Assembly (NCBI GenBank): GCA_031835245.1
Contig: JAVKOQ010000492.1
Coordinates: 1 to 32,915, forward strand
Origin: Balamuthia mandrillaris
Taxonomy: Eukaryota; Discosea; Longamoebia; Balamuthiidae
Length of the DNA: 32,915 nucleotides
Direction: 5' to 3'
This document shows positions 1-10,213 of this stretch, piece by piece. The notes under the pieces were generated by a model. That model did no database searches and was not told the DNA's origin. It worked only from the letters and a program-made list of their open reading frames with translations. How positions within the stretch are numbered: the first letter of the stretch is position 1; every line of letters begins with the position of its first letter. The translations under genes and the position numbers were made by a program.

Positions 1-429
1 AGCAGCGGCAAAGCGCATCGACCCAAACGGACTTCGAAGAGCGTGCCGTCATTGGATGGCAACGAGGAATACTTTATCAGCATCATCGACACGCTGCAGG
101 CCTACGACTGGAACAAAAAGATTGAGCGTTGGCTCAAAGTGTGGATCTTCCGGAAGGACATGGTGCTTCATCTCTCTTCTCTCTTCGTCTTTCTCTTTCT
201 TCTTAGCCTTCTCGTTGTTCCCTCTTCTCTACAATTCTCGTTTGCTCTCTGTATTGAAACCTTCCCTCTGTTTTTTTTTTTTAAAAAGAATGGCGTGTCG
301 GTACAGCCACCGCCCAAGTATGGCGCTCGTTTCATCGACTTTGCTGACAAACTGATTCTATCGGGCTCTGGAGGAGGGTCCGAAGATATATTCCACTCGG
401 TGAACGGTAACGCCTCTAATGCTGTTTGA
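1..429 (+). CDS. Phosphatidylinositol phosphate kinase, C-terminal end (partial)
   Basis: Partial gene that enters from the left edge. Exon 1-162, intron 163-288 (126 bp, GTGCTT donor, AAAAAG acceptor) and last exon 289-429 are all in phase 0. The encoded end reads YFISIIDTLQAYDWNKKIE, then VSVQPPPKYGARFIDFADK after the intron. This matches the C-terminus of PIP4K/PIP5K enzymes, where a YxIGIIDxLQ strand and helix is followed by a VSxxxPxxYxxRFxxF segment. The family phosphorylates phosphatidylinositol phosphates at membranes. The catalytic core lies outside the window, so substrate class (PI4P or PI5P) cannot be read. A Gly/Ser tail of about 20 residues follows the family end. The continuous frame also runs through the intron without a stop, so read-through would give a false longer protein. 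Confidence 0.85.
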   Translation, partial: SSGKAHRPKRTSKSVPSLDGNEEYFISIIDTLQAYDWNKKIERWLKVWIFRKDMVLHLSSLFVFLFLLSLLVVPSSLQFSFALCIETFPLFFFFKKNGVSVQPPPKYGARFIDFADKLILSGSGGGSEDIFHSVNGNASNAV

Positions 430-651
430 AGAGCCACAACACAACAATACCTCTACTCGTCTCCTCTCTCTACGTGTTAAAAAAAACATCTGGACCTCTT
501 GAACCATTTTGTACTTTGCTCGTTTGTTCTTGGATAAAAACGCTTCGTATTTATTACCTTCTTTCTTCTCTTTGACCCAAAAGCCACAGAGGAGAGGAGA
601 GTGAAAGAAACAATTATTCGGTTGAAAAAAAAAGTGGCTTTGCATGTATGG

Positions 652-1899
652 TTAGTATCTGACGTTGCCACCATCATAAACATTGCCACCATCATAGCGT
701 CCATCATAGATGTTTCCTCCGTCGTATCGCCCGTCGTGGACGTCCCCTCCGTCATAGCGCCCATCGTAGATGTTGCCACCATCATAGACATTGCCACCAT
801 CATAGCGCCCATCGTAGATGTTGCCTCCGTCGTAGCGGCCATCATAAACGTTGCCTCCATCATAGCCTCCGTCGTAGACATCCCCTCCATCATAGACGTT
901 GCCACCATCGTAGCCATCGTAGATGTTGTCACCACGAGGGCAACACAAGATGAACTCGAAGAAAGAGGCGTCGGTCTTGTGAGAGAACCTCCACCCGGCA
1001 GCCCAGGCGTGCTCCCTCTCCACCACACGGCCATCCCTCGTCCTCACCACCTCCGCAAAGGCCGCGATCACCAAGGATCCTCCGCAGCGAGCACCGCGAA
1101 TGGAGTCCAGCTTGATCTTGATGGTGAAGCTCCTCACCTCGTCCAGCTTGGCCTTGAAGCGGAACTTCCGCACGTCCGGCGAGAAGATGTTGTCCCGTCT
1201 GCCATCGTGGCCGTAGATGTTTCCACCGCCAAACTTGCCATCGTAGATGTCACCTCCATCGTACTTGCCGTCGTAGACGTCCCCTCCGTCATATTTGCCA
1301 TCGTAGATGTTGCCACCGTCATATTTCCCATCATAGATATCACCACCATCGTACTTGCCATCGTAGAGGTTGCCACCATCATACTTGCCATCATAGATGT
1401 TTCCTCCATCGTACTTGCCATCGTAGATGTCACCGCCATCGTATTTGCCGTCGTAGATATCACCGCCATCGTACTTGCCGTCATAAATGTCCCCTCCATC
1501 ATACTTGCCATCATAGATGTTTCCTCCATCGTACTTGCCATCGTAGATGTCTCCACCGTCGTACTTGCCGTCGTAGATGTTGCCTCCACCATAAAAGTCA
1601 TCGTGGAAGCGGATCCTGGGGATGTCAAAAATATTGCGACCCACGTGGAGGTTGACCTTGGTGAGCTTCCAACGGTCCTCCCCGCGGAAGGTCACCCAAA
1701 GGAACTCGTCGTCATTGCGCACAAACACGTTCCCGACCTTCCTGCCCCGGTCCGTCAGAAGGCGGGTGGAGAAGCACTTGGGACAGTGTTGCAGGTCGGA
1801 GGAGGAGTAGGAGGTGGAGGCCTCGGTGGAGGCAGCAGAGTAGAGGATGAGAGTGAGGTAAAGAACCAGCGCCGTCAAAATGGCTTTCCTGTTCTTCAT
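652..1899 (-). CDS. Secreted protein: globular domain interrupted by GG-x-x-YDGKYD repeats
   Basis: Intronless gene of 415 residues. Residues 1-28 look like a signal peptide (basic start, then a hydrophobic run ending in SAASTEAS). Residues 38-98 contain HCPKC, VGNVFVRNDDEFLWVTF and W-LTKVNLHVG. Residues 237-320 contain an AAFAEVV strand and the HAWAAGWRF segment. Together these resemble a secreted beta-sandwich family of bacterial proteins (VGxVxVxNDxxxLYVTY, LTETHLYVG, AAHAVV, TAWxxGxxF); this is from memory, not a search. A block of 12 ten-residue repeats (residues 105-224) sits inside that domain, and a second, less regular block (323-415) forms the C-terminus. Asp, Gly and Tyr dominate the repeats. 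Likely an extracellular, surface or cyst-wall protein; this is inference. The opposite strand is also open over the repeats, a shadow of codon periodicity. Confidence 0.8.
   Translation of the reverse strand: MKNRKAILTALVLYLTLILYSAASTEASTSYSSSDLQHCPKCFSTRLLTDRGRKVGNVFVRNDDEFLWVTFRGEDRWKLTKVNLHVGRNIFDIPRIRFHDDFYGGGNIYDGKYDGGDIYDGKYDGGNIYDGKYDGGDIYDGKYDGGDIYDGKYDGGDIYDGKYDGGNIYDGKYDGGNLYDGKYDGGDIYDGKYDGGNIYDGKYDGGDVYDGKYDGGDIYDGKFGGGNIYGHDGRRDNIFSPDVRKFRFKAKLDEVRSFTIKIKLDSIRGARCGGSLVIAAFAEVVRTRDGRVVEREHAWAAGWRFSHKTDASFFEFILCCPRGDNIYDGYDGGNVYDGGDVYDGGYDGGNVYDGRYDGGNIYDGRYDGGNVYDGGNIYDGRYDGGDVHDGRYDGGNIYDGRYDGGNVYDGGNVRY
655..933 (-). repeat. Tandem coding repeats, block 2
   Basis: C-terminal array of units related to block 1, with Arg in place of Lys (YDGRYD) and some short units (VYDGG). 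Unit length alternates between 10 and about 5 residues, so this block is less regular. It runs to three bases before the stop codon region. Confidence 0.88.
1228..1587 (-). repeat. 12 tandem 30-bp coding repeats, block 1
   Basis: Twelve copies of a 30-bp unit encode GG(N/D)(I/V/L)YDGKYD, followed by a degenerate thirteenth. Units differ mostly at synonymous third positions and at the alternating Asn/Asp residue. The array lies between the two halves of the globular domain of the host protein. Confidence 0.93.
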
Positions 1900-2850
1900 T
1901 TGTTGTTGTTGGTTGGTTGCTGGCGGTGAATGAAAGCCCCTTCTCTGCTTCTGCTTCTTTTGTGTTGTTTGTTATTGCTTGTTAGTTGTTGTGTTGTTGA
2001 TAATGGAAGACCACGGGAAGGTGGTATTTATGGTGTAGGCGGGTTGAGGCTTCCTTTGTTCGGTTTTTGGGGTCGTTTGGGAAAAAGGGGGGGGATGGGA
2101 TGGTCTTTGGTGGTTCGTTTCTCCTCCACGAAACTTCCCATGGTGATATCTTGTTTCAAGCATTACTCCATGTGCGGACCCCCTAGTTCGTATTCGTTCA
2201 TTTGCTCCCCAAAAAACTAAGAGAAAATTCTGCAATGCACATCCTCATTTCCTCATACCCCCAAGATACATCCTTTGGAATACAAAACGTTATGGACACC
2301 GATTAGACACCCTCTTCCCCCCCCCCCTCCCCAAAACGAAACACCGAAAGGGCCTCCCCCTCCGTTCTTTGTTGTTTTAGTCCTGTGTTCTCTCTTCGCA
2401 ATCGCACATGTCGTCGACACCCGCCTCAATTGTCGACAATAATGAGATTGCGTGTGGAACAGAAATTTCTCACAACCGTCGACAGCAATGTCTGCAACAA
2501 TGTCGACACGAGGTAAAAGTATGCTTCTCTTTCCTGCTCCCAATGCCTTCTCACTTGACTTGCCTTGGTTGCCCTTCTTCCGCCTCTCACAAAAGAGAGA
2601 AGTGGCAGTCTTCTTCGGCAGACAGAAAAAAAAAGAAAGAAAGAAACTACTAGAAAGAAAGAGAGAACGAACGAAAGACAGAAAACCGAAAGTAAACATG
2701 AATTACTTTTCTTTTTTTTTTTTTTTTTTTTTTTGATTGATTACAAAGATATAGCTGTAAATATCATACAGCAAAAAAAAAGAAAGAAAGAAATAAGAAC
2801 AGGTGTTTTTTTTTTTGTTTGTCTCTCTTCATTCCCCAGCTTTGCCGTTA
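1900..2850. other. Intergenic stretch with poly-C, poly-T and a motif cluster
   Basis: No convincing coding region. On the minus strand a CCATAAATACC segment (around 2024-2035) could be a TATA-like element for the gene starting at 1899. A C-run lies near 2312-2326 and a T-run near 2712-2734. The main feature is a cluster of four TGTCGACA-like palindromes (separate entry). Confidence 0.5.
2412..2508. promoter_or_regulatory. Cluster of four TGTCGACA-type palindromes
   Basis: Two exact TGTCGACA copies (2431-2438, 2501-2508) and two CGTCGACA copies (2412-2419, 2477-2484) lie within 97 bp, about 510 to 610 bp upstream of the start codon at 1899. The same palindrome recurs in other gene-upstream gaps of the window. 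A sequence-specific binding site is inferred; no known factor is claimed. Confidence 0.5.
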
Positions 2851-5800
2851 TTATAGGCAAATGACCACCACTGTGATGTTGTCTTGCGACTTGGAAAGGG
2901 AGGCTTTGATCAGACGTTTGGCCATGGCCTCCGCTGTCGGTTCCTTCTTGATGAGATCCATCACGTATTGGGGTGAGCAAAAATCCCAAAGCTGATTGTT
3001 TTGAATAAATAAATCTTTTTTAGAAAAAGAAAGAAAGGACAAGAAAGGACCAAAAATGAAAAACGTACGCCATCCGAAGCAAGAACGATATGAGTGTCCT
3101 CCTCTCCCAACAAAAAGGGCTCGCTGCTGTAAGGCGCGCCAAGCATGCCGCTGTTGGTGTCCTTTGCAAAGTGGTCGCCGAGGACGCGCGTCACGCCCAC
3201 GCCGCTGATGCGGGTCTGCCCCTCATTCAGCCAGACGCCTGCCGAGATGATGCGCCCCCGCTCGTAGGTGTTTGTTAGCTTGTGTTCCGTTGTCATCGCC
3301 ACCGCTTTTCCTTTTCGACTGGAATGGAAGAATAAAGAAGGAGAACAAGAGATGATACCAGAAGGATAGAACAAAGAGTAAGAAAAATTAGAAAAGAAAG
3401 TGAAAAGGATAACGACCACTGGAAGAGATGGAGAGAGAAGAGAGAAGGGAGAAGAGAGAAGAGAGAAGAGAGGGAGGAGGAGGAGGAGGAGGAGAAAGGG
3501 GAAGAGGGAGGAAGAGGAGGAGAGGAGGAAGAGGAGGAGGCAGAGGCAGAGGCAGAGGCAGAGGCAGAGGCAGAGGCAGAGGCAGGCAGAGGCAGAGGCA
3601 GAGGCAGAGGCAGAGGCAGAGGCAGAGGCAGAGGCAGAGGCAGGCAGAGGCAGAGGCAGAGGCAGAGGCAGAGGCAGAGGCAGAGGCAGAGGCAGAGGCA
3701 GAGGCAGAGGCAGAGGCAGAGGCAGAGGCAGAGGCAGAGGCAGAGGCAGAGGCAGAGGCAGAGGCAGAGGCAGAGGCAGAGGCAGAGGGAGGGAAGAAGA
3801 ACAAACCATAGAAAAGCAGAGGAATCGCCAACGTTGGCCGCTTGGGCGTAACGTTGTCCGTCAGCCTTCCACAGGAAGACGGCAGTGGCGGTGGTGCCCT
3901 CGTACTGAAACTCAGCCATTTGATCATCCACTCGCAGAAAGCTCAAATGGAATGTTTCTGTGTGATCTGTTATCGCTGCTTTTTTCTTTTCCTCTTTCTT
4001 CCGTTGCTTCAACTGCTTTCGAAACTCCTGAAAAAATAAAAACAGTTTAGAATAGTGAATCACAAAAAATTAAAAAAGTAAAAGAGACAGCAGGAGGAAA
4101 GATAGAAGAGTACCTCAGGAAAGAGCCGAGTGGCAGCAAGAGAAGCGTCTTTACCAGCATGACCATCAAATACACAAAACAAGGCACAATCCTTGTCATT
4201 GAAAAACGGATAATGTACACAATGTGCGTCCTAATAATAACAAAGTTAGAATAACATAAATAAAAATACAAATAAAGAAAAGAAAAGAAAAGAAAAGAAA
4301 AGAAAAGAAAAGAAAAGAAAAGAAAAAAAAAGAAAAGAAAAGAAAAGAAAAGAAAAGAAAAGAAAAGAAAAGAAAAGAAAAGAAAAGAAAAGAAAAGAAA
4401 AGAAAAGAAAAAGAAAAAGAAAAGAAAAGAAAAGAAAAGAAAAGAAAAAGATGTAAGAGAGAAGGATAAAGTCAAACCTCTTGCTGTGCAGGATCTTTCT
4501 TTGCTTTTATGAGACCAGCCTTATTGAGCTCCTCAGCCGCAAAAAAGTCGCTCAAAACGGGCCGCGTGCTTGCTCCTTTGTTGCCCTTTTTCGCCTGGTG
4601 CGTTTGGCATCGTCTGAGGAGGAGGGCTGCTCCCCGATCTTGAAGTTGGGGATGTGAGAGAACTTGTCCCATACTTCCGTCCATTTTTTGGAGTTGCCCA
4701 AATCCATTGGGTTCTTTTCCAGGTCTAGTTCTACTAGTTTTCTTAGTTTCTGTATAAGGAAGAGAGAAGAGTAACAGAGGTATTAACCAACCGGATGAAA
4801 ATGAAAGAACATAAAGAAATAAGAGAGGGATACCTTAAGGACATCGGGCACAGAACTCAATTTGTTATTTTTGAGATAAAGCTTCTCTAGATCAGCGAGT
4901 TCGCCCAGCTCAGAAGGAATGTCAGAGATTAGGTTGTTACTCAGGTACAAAGTACGCAATGCAGACATCTTCTTTATCGACTTTGGTACGTTTGTTATCT
5001 ATGATAAGAAAAGTCAAACAAAATGGAAGGAACAAACAAAAAAAAATAAGAACAAGAAGCATACTCTGTTTTGTTCAAGGTCAAGTTCCCGAAGGGAAGC
5101 CATGTCAGTAACCTGATCCGGGAATGCCGCAAAGTTATTATATCCCAATGACAATCGCGTCAACGAGCTCAGCCGCCTCAAATCATCCGGCAGGCCGCTA
5201 AGGCAGTTATGCTGCAAGTCCAGCTCCAACAAGGCGGAGAGGGCCCCCATGGGCGGGATGGTCTTAAGCTGGTTGCCGCGGGCATCAAACACCTGCAGGG
5301 CCTCCAGCTTGTTGATCTCCGCTGGCACTTTTATAAGATGGTTATAGCGCACGCTGAGCAGCTGCAGCTTCTTGAGATGGCCGATCTCAGGGGGCAAACT
5401 GGCGATCCGGTTGTAGCGCAGCATGAGCTTGGTCAGGGCGGTCATCTTCTTGACTGTGCTGGGATTGAGGTCCACTAGGCGATTACTGCGCAAGTCCAGA
5501 ATGGAGAGGTTGGGCAGGTGGCCCAGCGCCTTGGGTAGATGTTGTAGTAGGTTGTTGTTCAGGCCCAGCGCGAACATCTTGTTTAGTTTTCCTGTTTTGT
5601 GGTTTGTTAGAGAGCATGAGAATCGGCACTCATCCAGGAACACAAACAACAAAGCAAAGCAAAGCAAAGCAAAGCAAAGCAAAGCAAAGCAGAGCAGAGC
5701 AAAGCAAAGCAAAGCAAAACAAAAAAGCAAAGCAAAGCAAAGCAAAAAACATAATAGCAAACAAAAGAAAAAAAAGCTCTCACCAAAGTTCTTGGGCAGG

Positions 5801-6228
5801 TCTTCCAGTTGGTTGTGGGACATGCTGAGCATCTCCAGGTTGGTCATGTAATACATTTCAGGGGGCAGCTTGGCCAAGGTCAGCTCCTGCCGGCTGACGT
5901 CCAGCTGGACGGTGGCCCTCAGCTGAGCCAACAGCTCCGCTCGGCTCTCCTCCGTTTCTTCCTCGGATTCGTCGCTGTCGTTGGCGCGTTGTGTTTGAGT
6001 TGCTGGTTGTTGCTGTTGTGCTGTGGAGGAGGAGGGGCTTCGTGGAGACCTGTACTCTCCACTCGTGTCTCCGACGGCTGCGGCCGTCTCGCTCCCTCCC
6101 TTTTCTTTTTTCCTGGGGCTTTTCTTCTTCTTTTTGGCGTCTGATGAGGACTCGGCGGTGGCAGAGAGTTCGGATCGGCGAGGGCTCTTCCCTTCTTTTG
6201 TTGTTGCTTTCTTGTCTTTCTTCTCCAT
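2851..6228 (-). CDS. LRR-PP2C protein phosphatase (PHLPP-like arrangement)
   Basis: Exons: 6228-5784, 5591-5065, 4998-4834, 4749-4478 (contains an unresolved 50- or 80-bp intron), 4230-4114, 4027-3807, 3318-3069, 2991-2851; about 685-695 residues. The N-terminus (about 100 residues) is Lys/Ser/Glu-rich and probably disordered. Roughly ten leucine-rich repeats follow (for example LPKNFGKLNKMFALGLNNN across a splice). The C-terminal half is a PP2C domain with the metal-binding set intact: ED in QQEDAHCV, DG in FCVFDGHAG, GDS, ASDGLWDF and SQDNITVVV. It should be an active Mg/Mn-dependent Ser/Thr phosphatase whose LRRs select partners. LRR-PP2C fusions are known in amoebae, in PHLPP and in fungal adenylyl cyclase. 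Frame is lost between 4749 and 4478 unless a short intron is removed (see findings). Confidence 0.85.
3537..3791. repeat. Intronic hexanucleotide satellite (GGCAGA)n
   Basis: About 42 units of a 6-bp repeat, with two slips, inside the 488-bp intron 3319-3806 of the LRR-PP2C gene. On the sense strand it reads TCTGCC. A purine-rich GGA/GAA tract flanks it at 3425-3536. All reading frames through it are open on both strands and should not be taken as genes. Confidence 0.95.
4275..4449. repeat. Intronic pentanucleotide satellite (AAAAG)n
   Basis: About 34 units inside intron 4231-4477 of the LRR-PP2C gene; CTTTT on the sense strand. It directly precedes the acceptor side of the exon carrying DAHCVHYPF. 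Confidence 0.95.
5651..5745. repeat. Intronic pentanucleotide satellite (AAAGC)n
   Basis: Repeat of about 18 units with interruptions, inside intron 5592-5783 of the LRR-PP2C gene; GCTTT on the sense strand. Confidence 0.93.
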
Positions 6229-6364
6229 TTTCGCCGTTTCTTTCTTTTTCTCTCGTTTGAGATTATGTTTTTTTTTTGTTCAACAAAAGCCAAATGTGGT
6301 TTTGTTTGTTTAGTTGGAAGTTTAACTGTTCAAATTCCAACAAAACGAAGAAAAAAAAAGGTAC

Positions 6365-6401
<37 letters not shown>

Positions 6402-6985
6402 AGGAAAGAAAGACCCTCTGCTCATCCAAAAAAAGTAGTGGTGCCCCAATGGATTTTTTTTTTTAAAAAAAAAATCAAAAGTTAGAAACAGGTAGGACAA
6501 CAACAACAAAACAAAAGGGGAGGGAAAAAAAAAGAATGACTGCAAAAAATAAAATAAAATAAAATAAAATAAAAAATAAAATAACGTACCCAAAAAAAAA
6601 AATGATATGTTTTTTTTTTTAAAAAAAAACAACAACAACAACAAACAAAAAAGCAAGCAAGCAAAAAGGGAAAGACTCCCTTCGTTGTTGTTACCGCTGC
6701 AAGTACTTTCTTTTTTTGTTTTTTTTTTTAGAGAGTCTGTCTTTCTTCTCTCTTTTTTTTCTTTCCCCGCGTCGGGGCTGCACCTGCGCTGCTGTTGTCC
6801 TGTTTGTCTTTTTTTTTTTTTTCGAAGCTTTCATTGCGGGGATGGACGTGAGAGAGGACGGTATCCAAGTGTCTGGCCGTGAGAGCAACCCATTATTTGT
6901 CGACGTACTGTCGACATTATCAATTTATGTCGACACCAACAATCTTTTTTTTTTTTCCTTTTGTTATTTATTTTTTGTTTCTTTT
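6229..6985. other. Upstream region of the LRR-PP2C gene
   Basis: No supported coding region. It holds a T-run and A-runs, an (AG)n tract at 6369-6400, an (AAAAT)n tract near 6545-6584, several paired T/A homopolymers (around 6457-6480 and 6609-6630), and three TGTCGACA-type palindromes at 6898-6935. Either a long 5' leader with an intron or a distant promoter would fit. Confidence 0.45.
6898..6935. promoter_or_regulatory. Three TGTCGACA-type palindromes
   Basis: TGTCGACG at 6898-6905 and exact TGTCGACA at 6909-6916 and 6928-6935, with start-to-start spacings of 11 and 19 bp. They lie about 670 bp upstream of the LRR-PP2C start and just past the stop of the next gene (6986). Confidence 0.5.
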
Positions 6986-7314
6986 CTATCTGTTTACAGA
7001 GAGAGGAGCATTCTCCTCAAAGGCGTAGCCAGAGCCACGAAGTGCTCCGCCCCCTTCCGAGAAGTAGTCCGGCCGGTGAGCGGGATGGCGGGGCAGCAGG
7101 AGGGACACCTCATCCTCCGGCAGGACGGCCCCTCCCGCGCTGAACACCACCTCCTCTGTGTACTGTCCCGGCATGTGCAACGTCCCTAATAAATCCTGTT
7201 GTTGTGGAGGTGTTTGGGTTGGGTTTCTTGTTCAATAACAAATGCCAAAATCAAGAAAAAAATGAAAGAAAGAAAGAAACGACAAGAAAACGAGAATAAG
7301 AATAAGAGTAAGAA

Positions 7315-7345
<31 letters not shown>

Positions 7346-7876
7346 AAGAAGAACATGAAGAAGATGAGCAGAAGAAGAACAAGAACAAGAACGAGGAAGA
7401 AGAACAAGAACATAAGACAACAAACCCGCAACTGCATGGCGTGTCTGCCTCCATCCGAAACACAACCAGACCATACCCTTGCCCATGCCTCTTGTGTCCG
7501 TGATACCGCCTTTCAACAAAAAAAAAAAAACAAACAAACAAACAAAAACACTGTGTTGGTGCATTACAGTGAACACCCCCTAACAAACACAAAAAAAAAA
7601 GTAACGAACCACCACCAAAATGTTCTCATCACTGCGCTCCACAGTGACGTCCACTTTGTCCGTGCCACCCCCACAGCAGCAGTAGCACAGAGCGCCACAG
7701 CAGCCGCTTTGCACGACGGCGTCGAAGCCCAGCACCTCGTCGTCAAAGGAGGTCAGCCGCCAGCCGGGCAGCTCCGTGGCCCCTCTTTTGAGGCTCTCGT
7801 AGAGGTCCACGGGGTCCAGCCCACTCCTGCCTCCAGGGAAGGTGTATTTCAGCGAGACGGAGGGAACGGCTCCCAT
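6986..7876 (-). CDS. Small Cys-rich protein of unknown function, possible N-myristoylation
   Basis: Two exons, 7876-7616 and 7195-6986, joined in phase 0 (donor GTGGTG, acceptor CAACAG), give 156 residues. The family was not recognised. The N-terminus MGAVPS fits the N-myristoylation pattern (Gly2, Ser6), and a Cys cluster (GCCGALCYCCCGGG, about residues 58-71) could be palmitoylated; both are inference. The rest is mixed alpha/beta in character, with no TM helix. The start codon at 7876 is the first ATG of a frame with protein-like composition and is headed away from the gene at 8155, so the two probably share a promoter region. The 420-bp intron contains a GAA tract at 7316-7352. Confidence 0.55.
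7316..7352. repeat. Intronic (GAA)n microsatellite
   Basis: Trinucleotide tract inside the intron of the gene at 6986-7876; TTC on that gene's sense strand. Confidence 0.9.
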
Positions 7877-7982
7877 GGGGGAGGGGAGAAGCGTTCGAGG
7901 AGGGAAGGAAAAGGCACTACTTTTTTTTTTTCACCGTCTTTTTCTCTCTTTTTCGTTGCAATTTTCTTCCACTTCTTTCGTT

Positions 7983-8114
7983 GGTCGACAGATATTTAAA
8001 TTAATATATCAATGCTCACGGATATTTGCTTAAAAATGGTACTATCATCCGGTCATAAATGTCGACCGAAAGTAATGTCGTCATGAGTGATTCCTGATAT
8101 TCACGTCGTCATGA
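7983..8114. promoter_or_regulatory. Divergent promoter region with palindromes and a direct repeat
   Basis: The 278-bp gap between divergent starts 7876 (-) and 8155 (+) carries GGTCGACA (7983-7990), TGTCGACC (8060-8067), an AT-rich core (GATATTTAAATTAATATATC, 7991-8010) and a direct repeat GTCGTCATGA at 8077-8086 and 8105-8114. The arrangement suits a shared bidirectional promoter. Confidence 0.5.
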
Positions 8115-8154
8115 TTCCTTCCCCCCCCCAAAGAAGAAGAATAAAAGACCGGAG

Positions 8155-8983
8155 ATGAACGAAGAGGAAAACGAGCGACTCACAGAGATGGCGGAGGCGG
8201 TGGAGGAGCCAGAGGAAGAAAGGGACCTTCGAGAAGAACCACCAAAACTTCGACCACACCGAGAGGAGGAGGAGGAAGAAGAAGAATCGACCACAGTTGA
8301 AAATGGAACCCTAGAGATGCGACATCGCGTGTCTTCCGAAAAGAAGAAGCAGCGATTCTTCCGGGTGCGGCGCGGCTTCGCCAAGGACGAGAGCGTGTTT
8401 GTGCGCCAGGTCTTGAAAAGCGCTGGGTGGAGGGAGACCAACACGGAAGGTCCCTGGTGGCACCTCACCTGGGCGGCTCGTTACACCCCGGCCGACTTTG
8501 CCGGTATGAAACCTTATCAAAAGGTTTTTTATATATTTTGTTTCGCTCGCTCGCTCGCTCTTTCTTTCTTGTTGTTCTTTCATTCCTTCATTCACTCATT
8601 CTTTCTTTCTTGGCGTTTCTTTCTTCTTTCTTTCTTTCATTCCTTCATTCATTCTTTCTCTCTTGTCGTTTCCATTTGCTCACTCTGTATGGAAGACTAA
8701 CAACGCATTCTCATTTTTCAACAAACAAAAAAAAAAGGTGAATGTGTTGCCAGCCATGCCAGAGATATGCAGGAAGGACCTGTTGCACAAGAACATCCAA
8801 CGGAGGAGGCAACAATTGGGAGAGGAGGCCTTTGCCTTTTGGCCCAAAGGCTTTTTGCTGGAAGAGGAGGAGCAGTTTCAAGAGTTTCAACAGCTGTTCC
8901 TTCCGGATAACATCACGGACAGCGGTGATAAGCCTGTCTACATCATCAAACTGCCTCTCACTGCCAATGGAAAAGGTTTTTGT

Positions 8984-9019
<36 letters not shown>

Positions 9020-9992
9020 TTCGAACACTTCTTTCTCTGAATTCTTCGTTTACATTCTTCTCTCTCTCTCTCTCTCTCTTGTTGGTTTTTAAATAGGAGT
9101 CCATCTCGTAACAAGTGCAGAGGAAGTGACGGCTCTCAAAGGAGAAGACTCCGTCTGCTATCCGCTCGAAAAGAAGCATCCACTGGCCCAAGAGTACATC
9201 AAGGACGTGATGCTGGTGGATGGCTTCAAGGTAACCCTTCGAGTCTACGTCGCCATCACCTCTTTCGACCCCTTGCGCATTTATGTCTATCCCAATGGCC
9301 TCGTTCGGATGTGCAGCCAACGATACTCGTTGGACTCGTTTGAGGATGCATGTGCCCATATCGATAGCTTTGAGCTCAATCAACACTATGAAGCAGAGTT
9401 TCAACAACGGGTTTCTCCGTCTCTTCGGCATGATGGCCTTCGGTGGTTAGTTTGATTTTGTTGTTTTCAGTTCTCATTTTGCTTGTGATTTAAGAATCTT
9501 TTTTCTCTCTCTTGAACAGTGATATAAAGTATTTTATGGAAGTGATGAAAGAGGAACAAGGAGTGGACACGGATAAGCTGTGGCGCGACATAAAGTACGC
9601 TGTTGCCATGTGCGTCGTCTCTGCGGAGGACGTCATGAGCAATTGGGTTTGCAAACTCGTCAAACATCGGTTTGTTTACTTTCTTTGTTTCTTTGTTTCT
9701 TTGCTTCTTTGCTTCATTGCTCCAATTTTGTTAATGCCATTTTTGACGATGAGAACAGAGCAAACGCTTTTGAGATTTTGGGTTACGACGTGTTAGTAAG
9801 CAACTCAGGAGAGGTCTTCATATTGGAGGTCAACCATACGCCGTCGTTGTGCCCTCACACGGCGCTAGAAAACGAGATAAAGGTAAACATGTTGACGGAG
9901 CTGTACACCCTTGTCGGTTGTTTCCAGCCGGAAGTTTGTCCAGCCACCATCAGCAGGATAGTTAGTGAAAAATGGGCAGCTTTGGAACGGTA

Positions 9993-10025
<33 letters not shown>

Positions 10026-10169
10026 TCAGTCTAATTCTGACTTCTGTTAAAAACAAACAAAAGGAGAAAAGAAAGGCAAGAAGAAATGATCATTCGCGGC
10101 TTTGATCTCTCTCGCATCCAAACCAAACAGGATCTCTGGGTTATTGTAGACAGCGAGTTGGAGGTTTTT

Positions 10170-10213
<44 letters not shown>

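Noticed and set aside
601..1929. 442-residue open frame on the plus strand, rich in VDV and II repeats
   Set aside because: It is the complement of the secreted YDG-repeat gene. The repeat keeps both strands free of stops; the minus strand has the signal peptide and the conserved domain.
3388..4063. Several long frames on both strands with Leu/Cys, Arg/Gly and Ala/Glu repeats
   Set aside because: Translations of the GGCAGA hexanucleotide array inside a phosphatase intron; no codon bias or conserved content.
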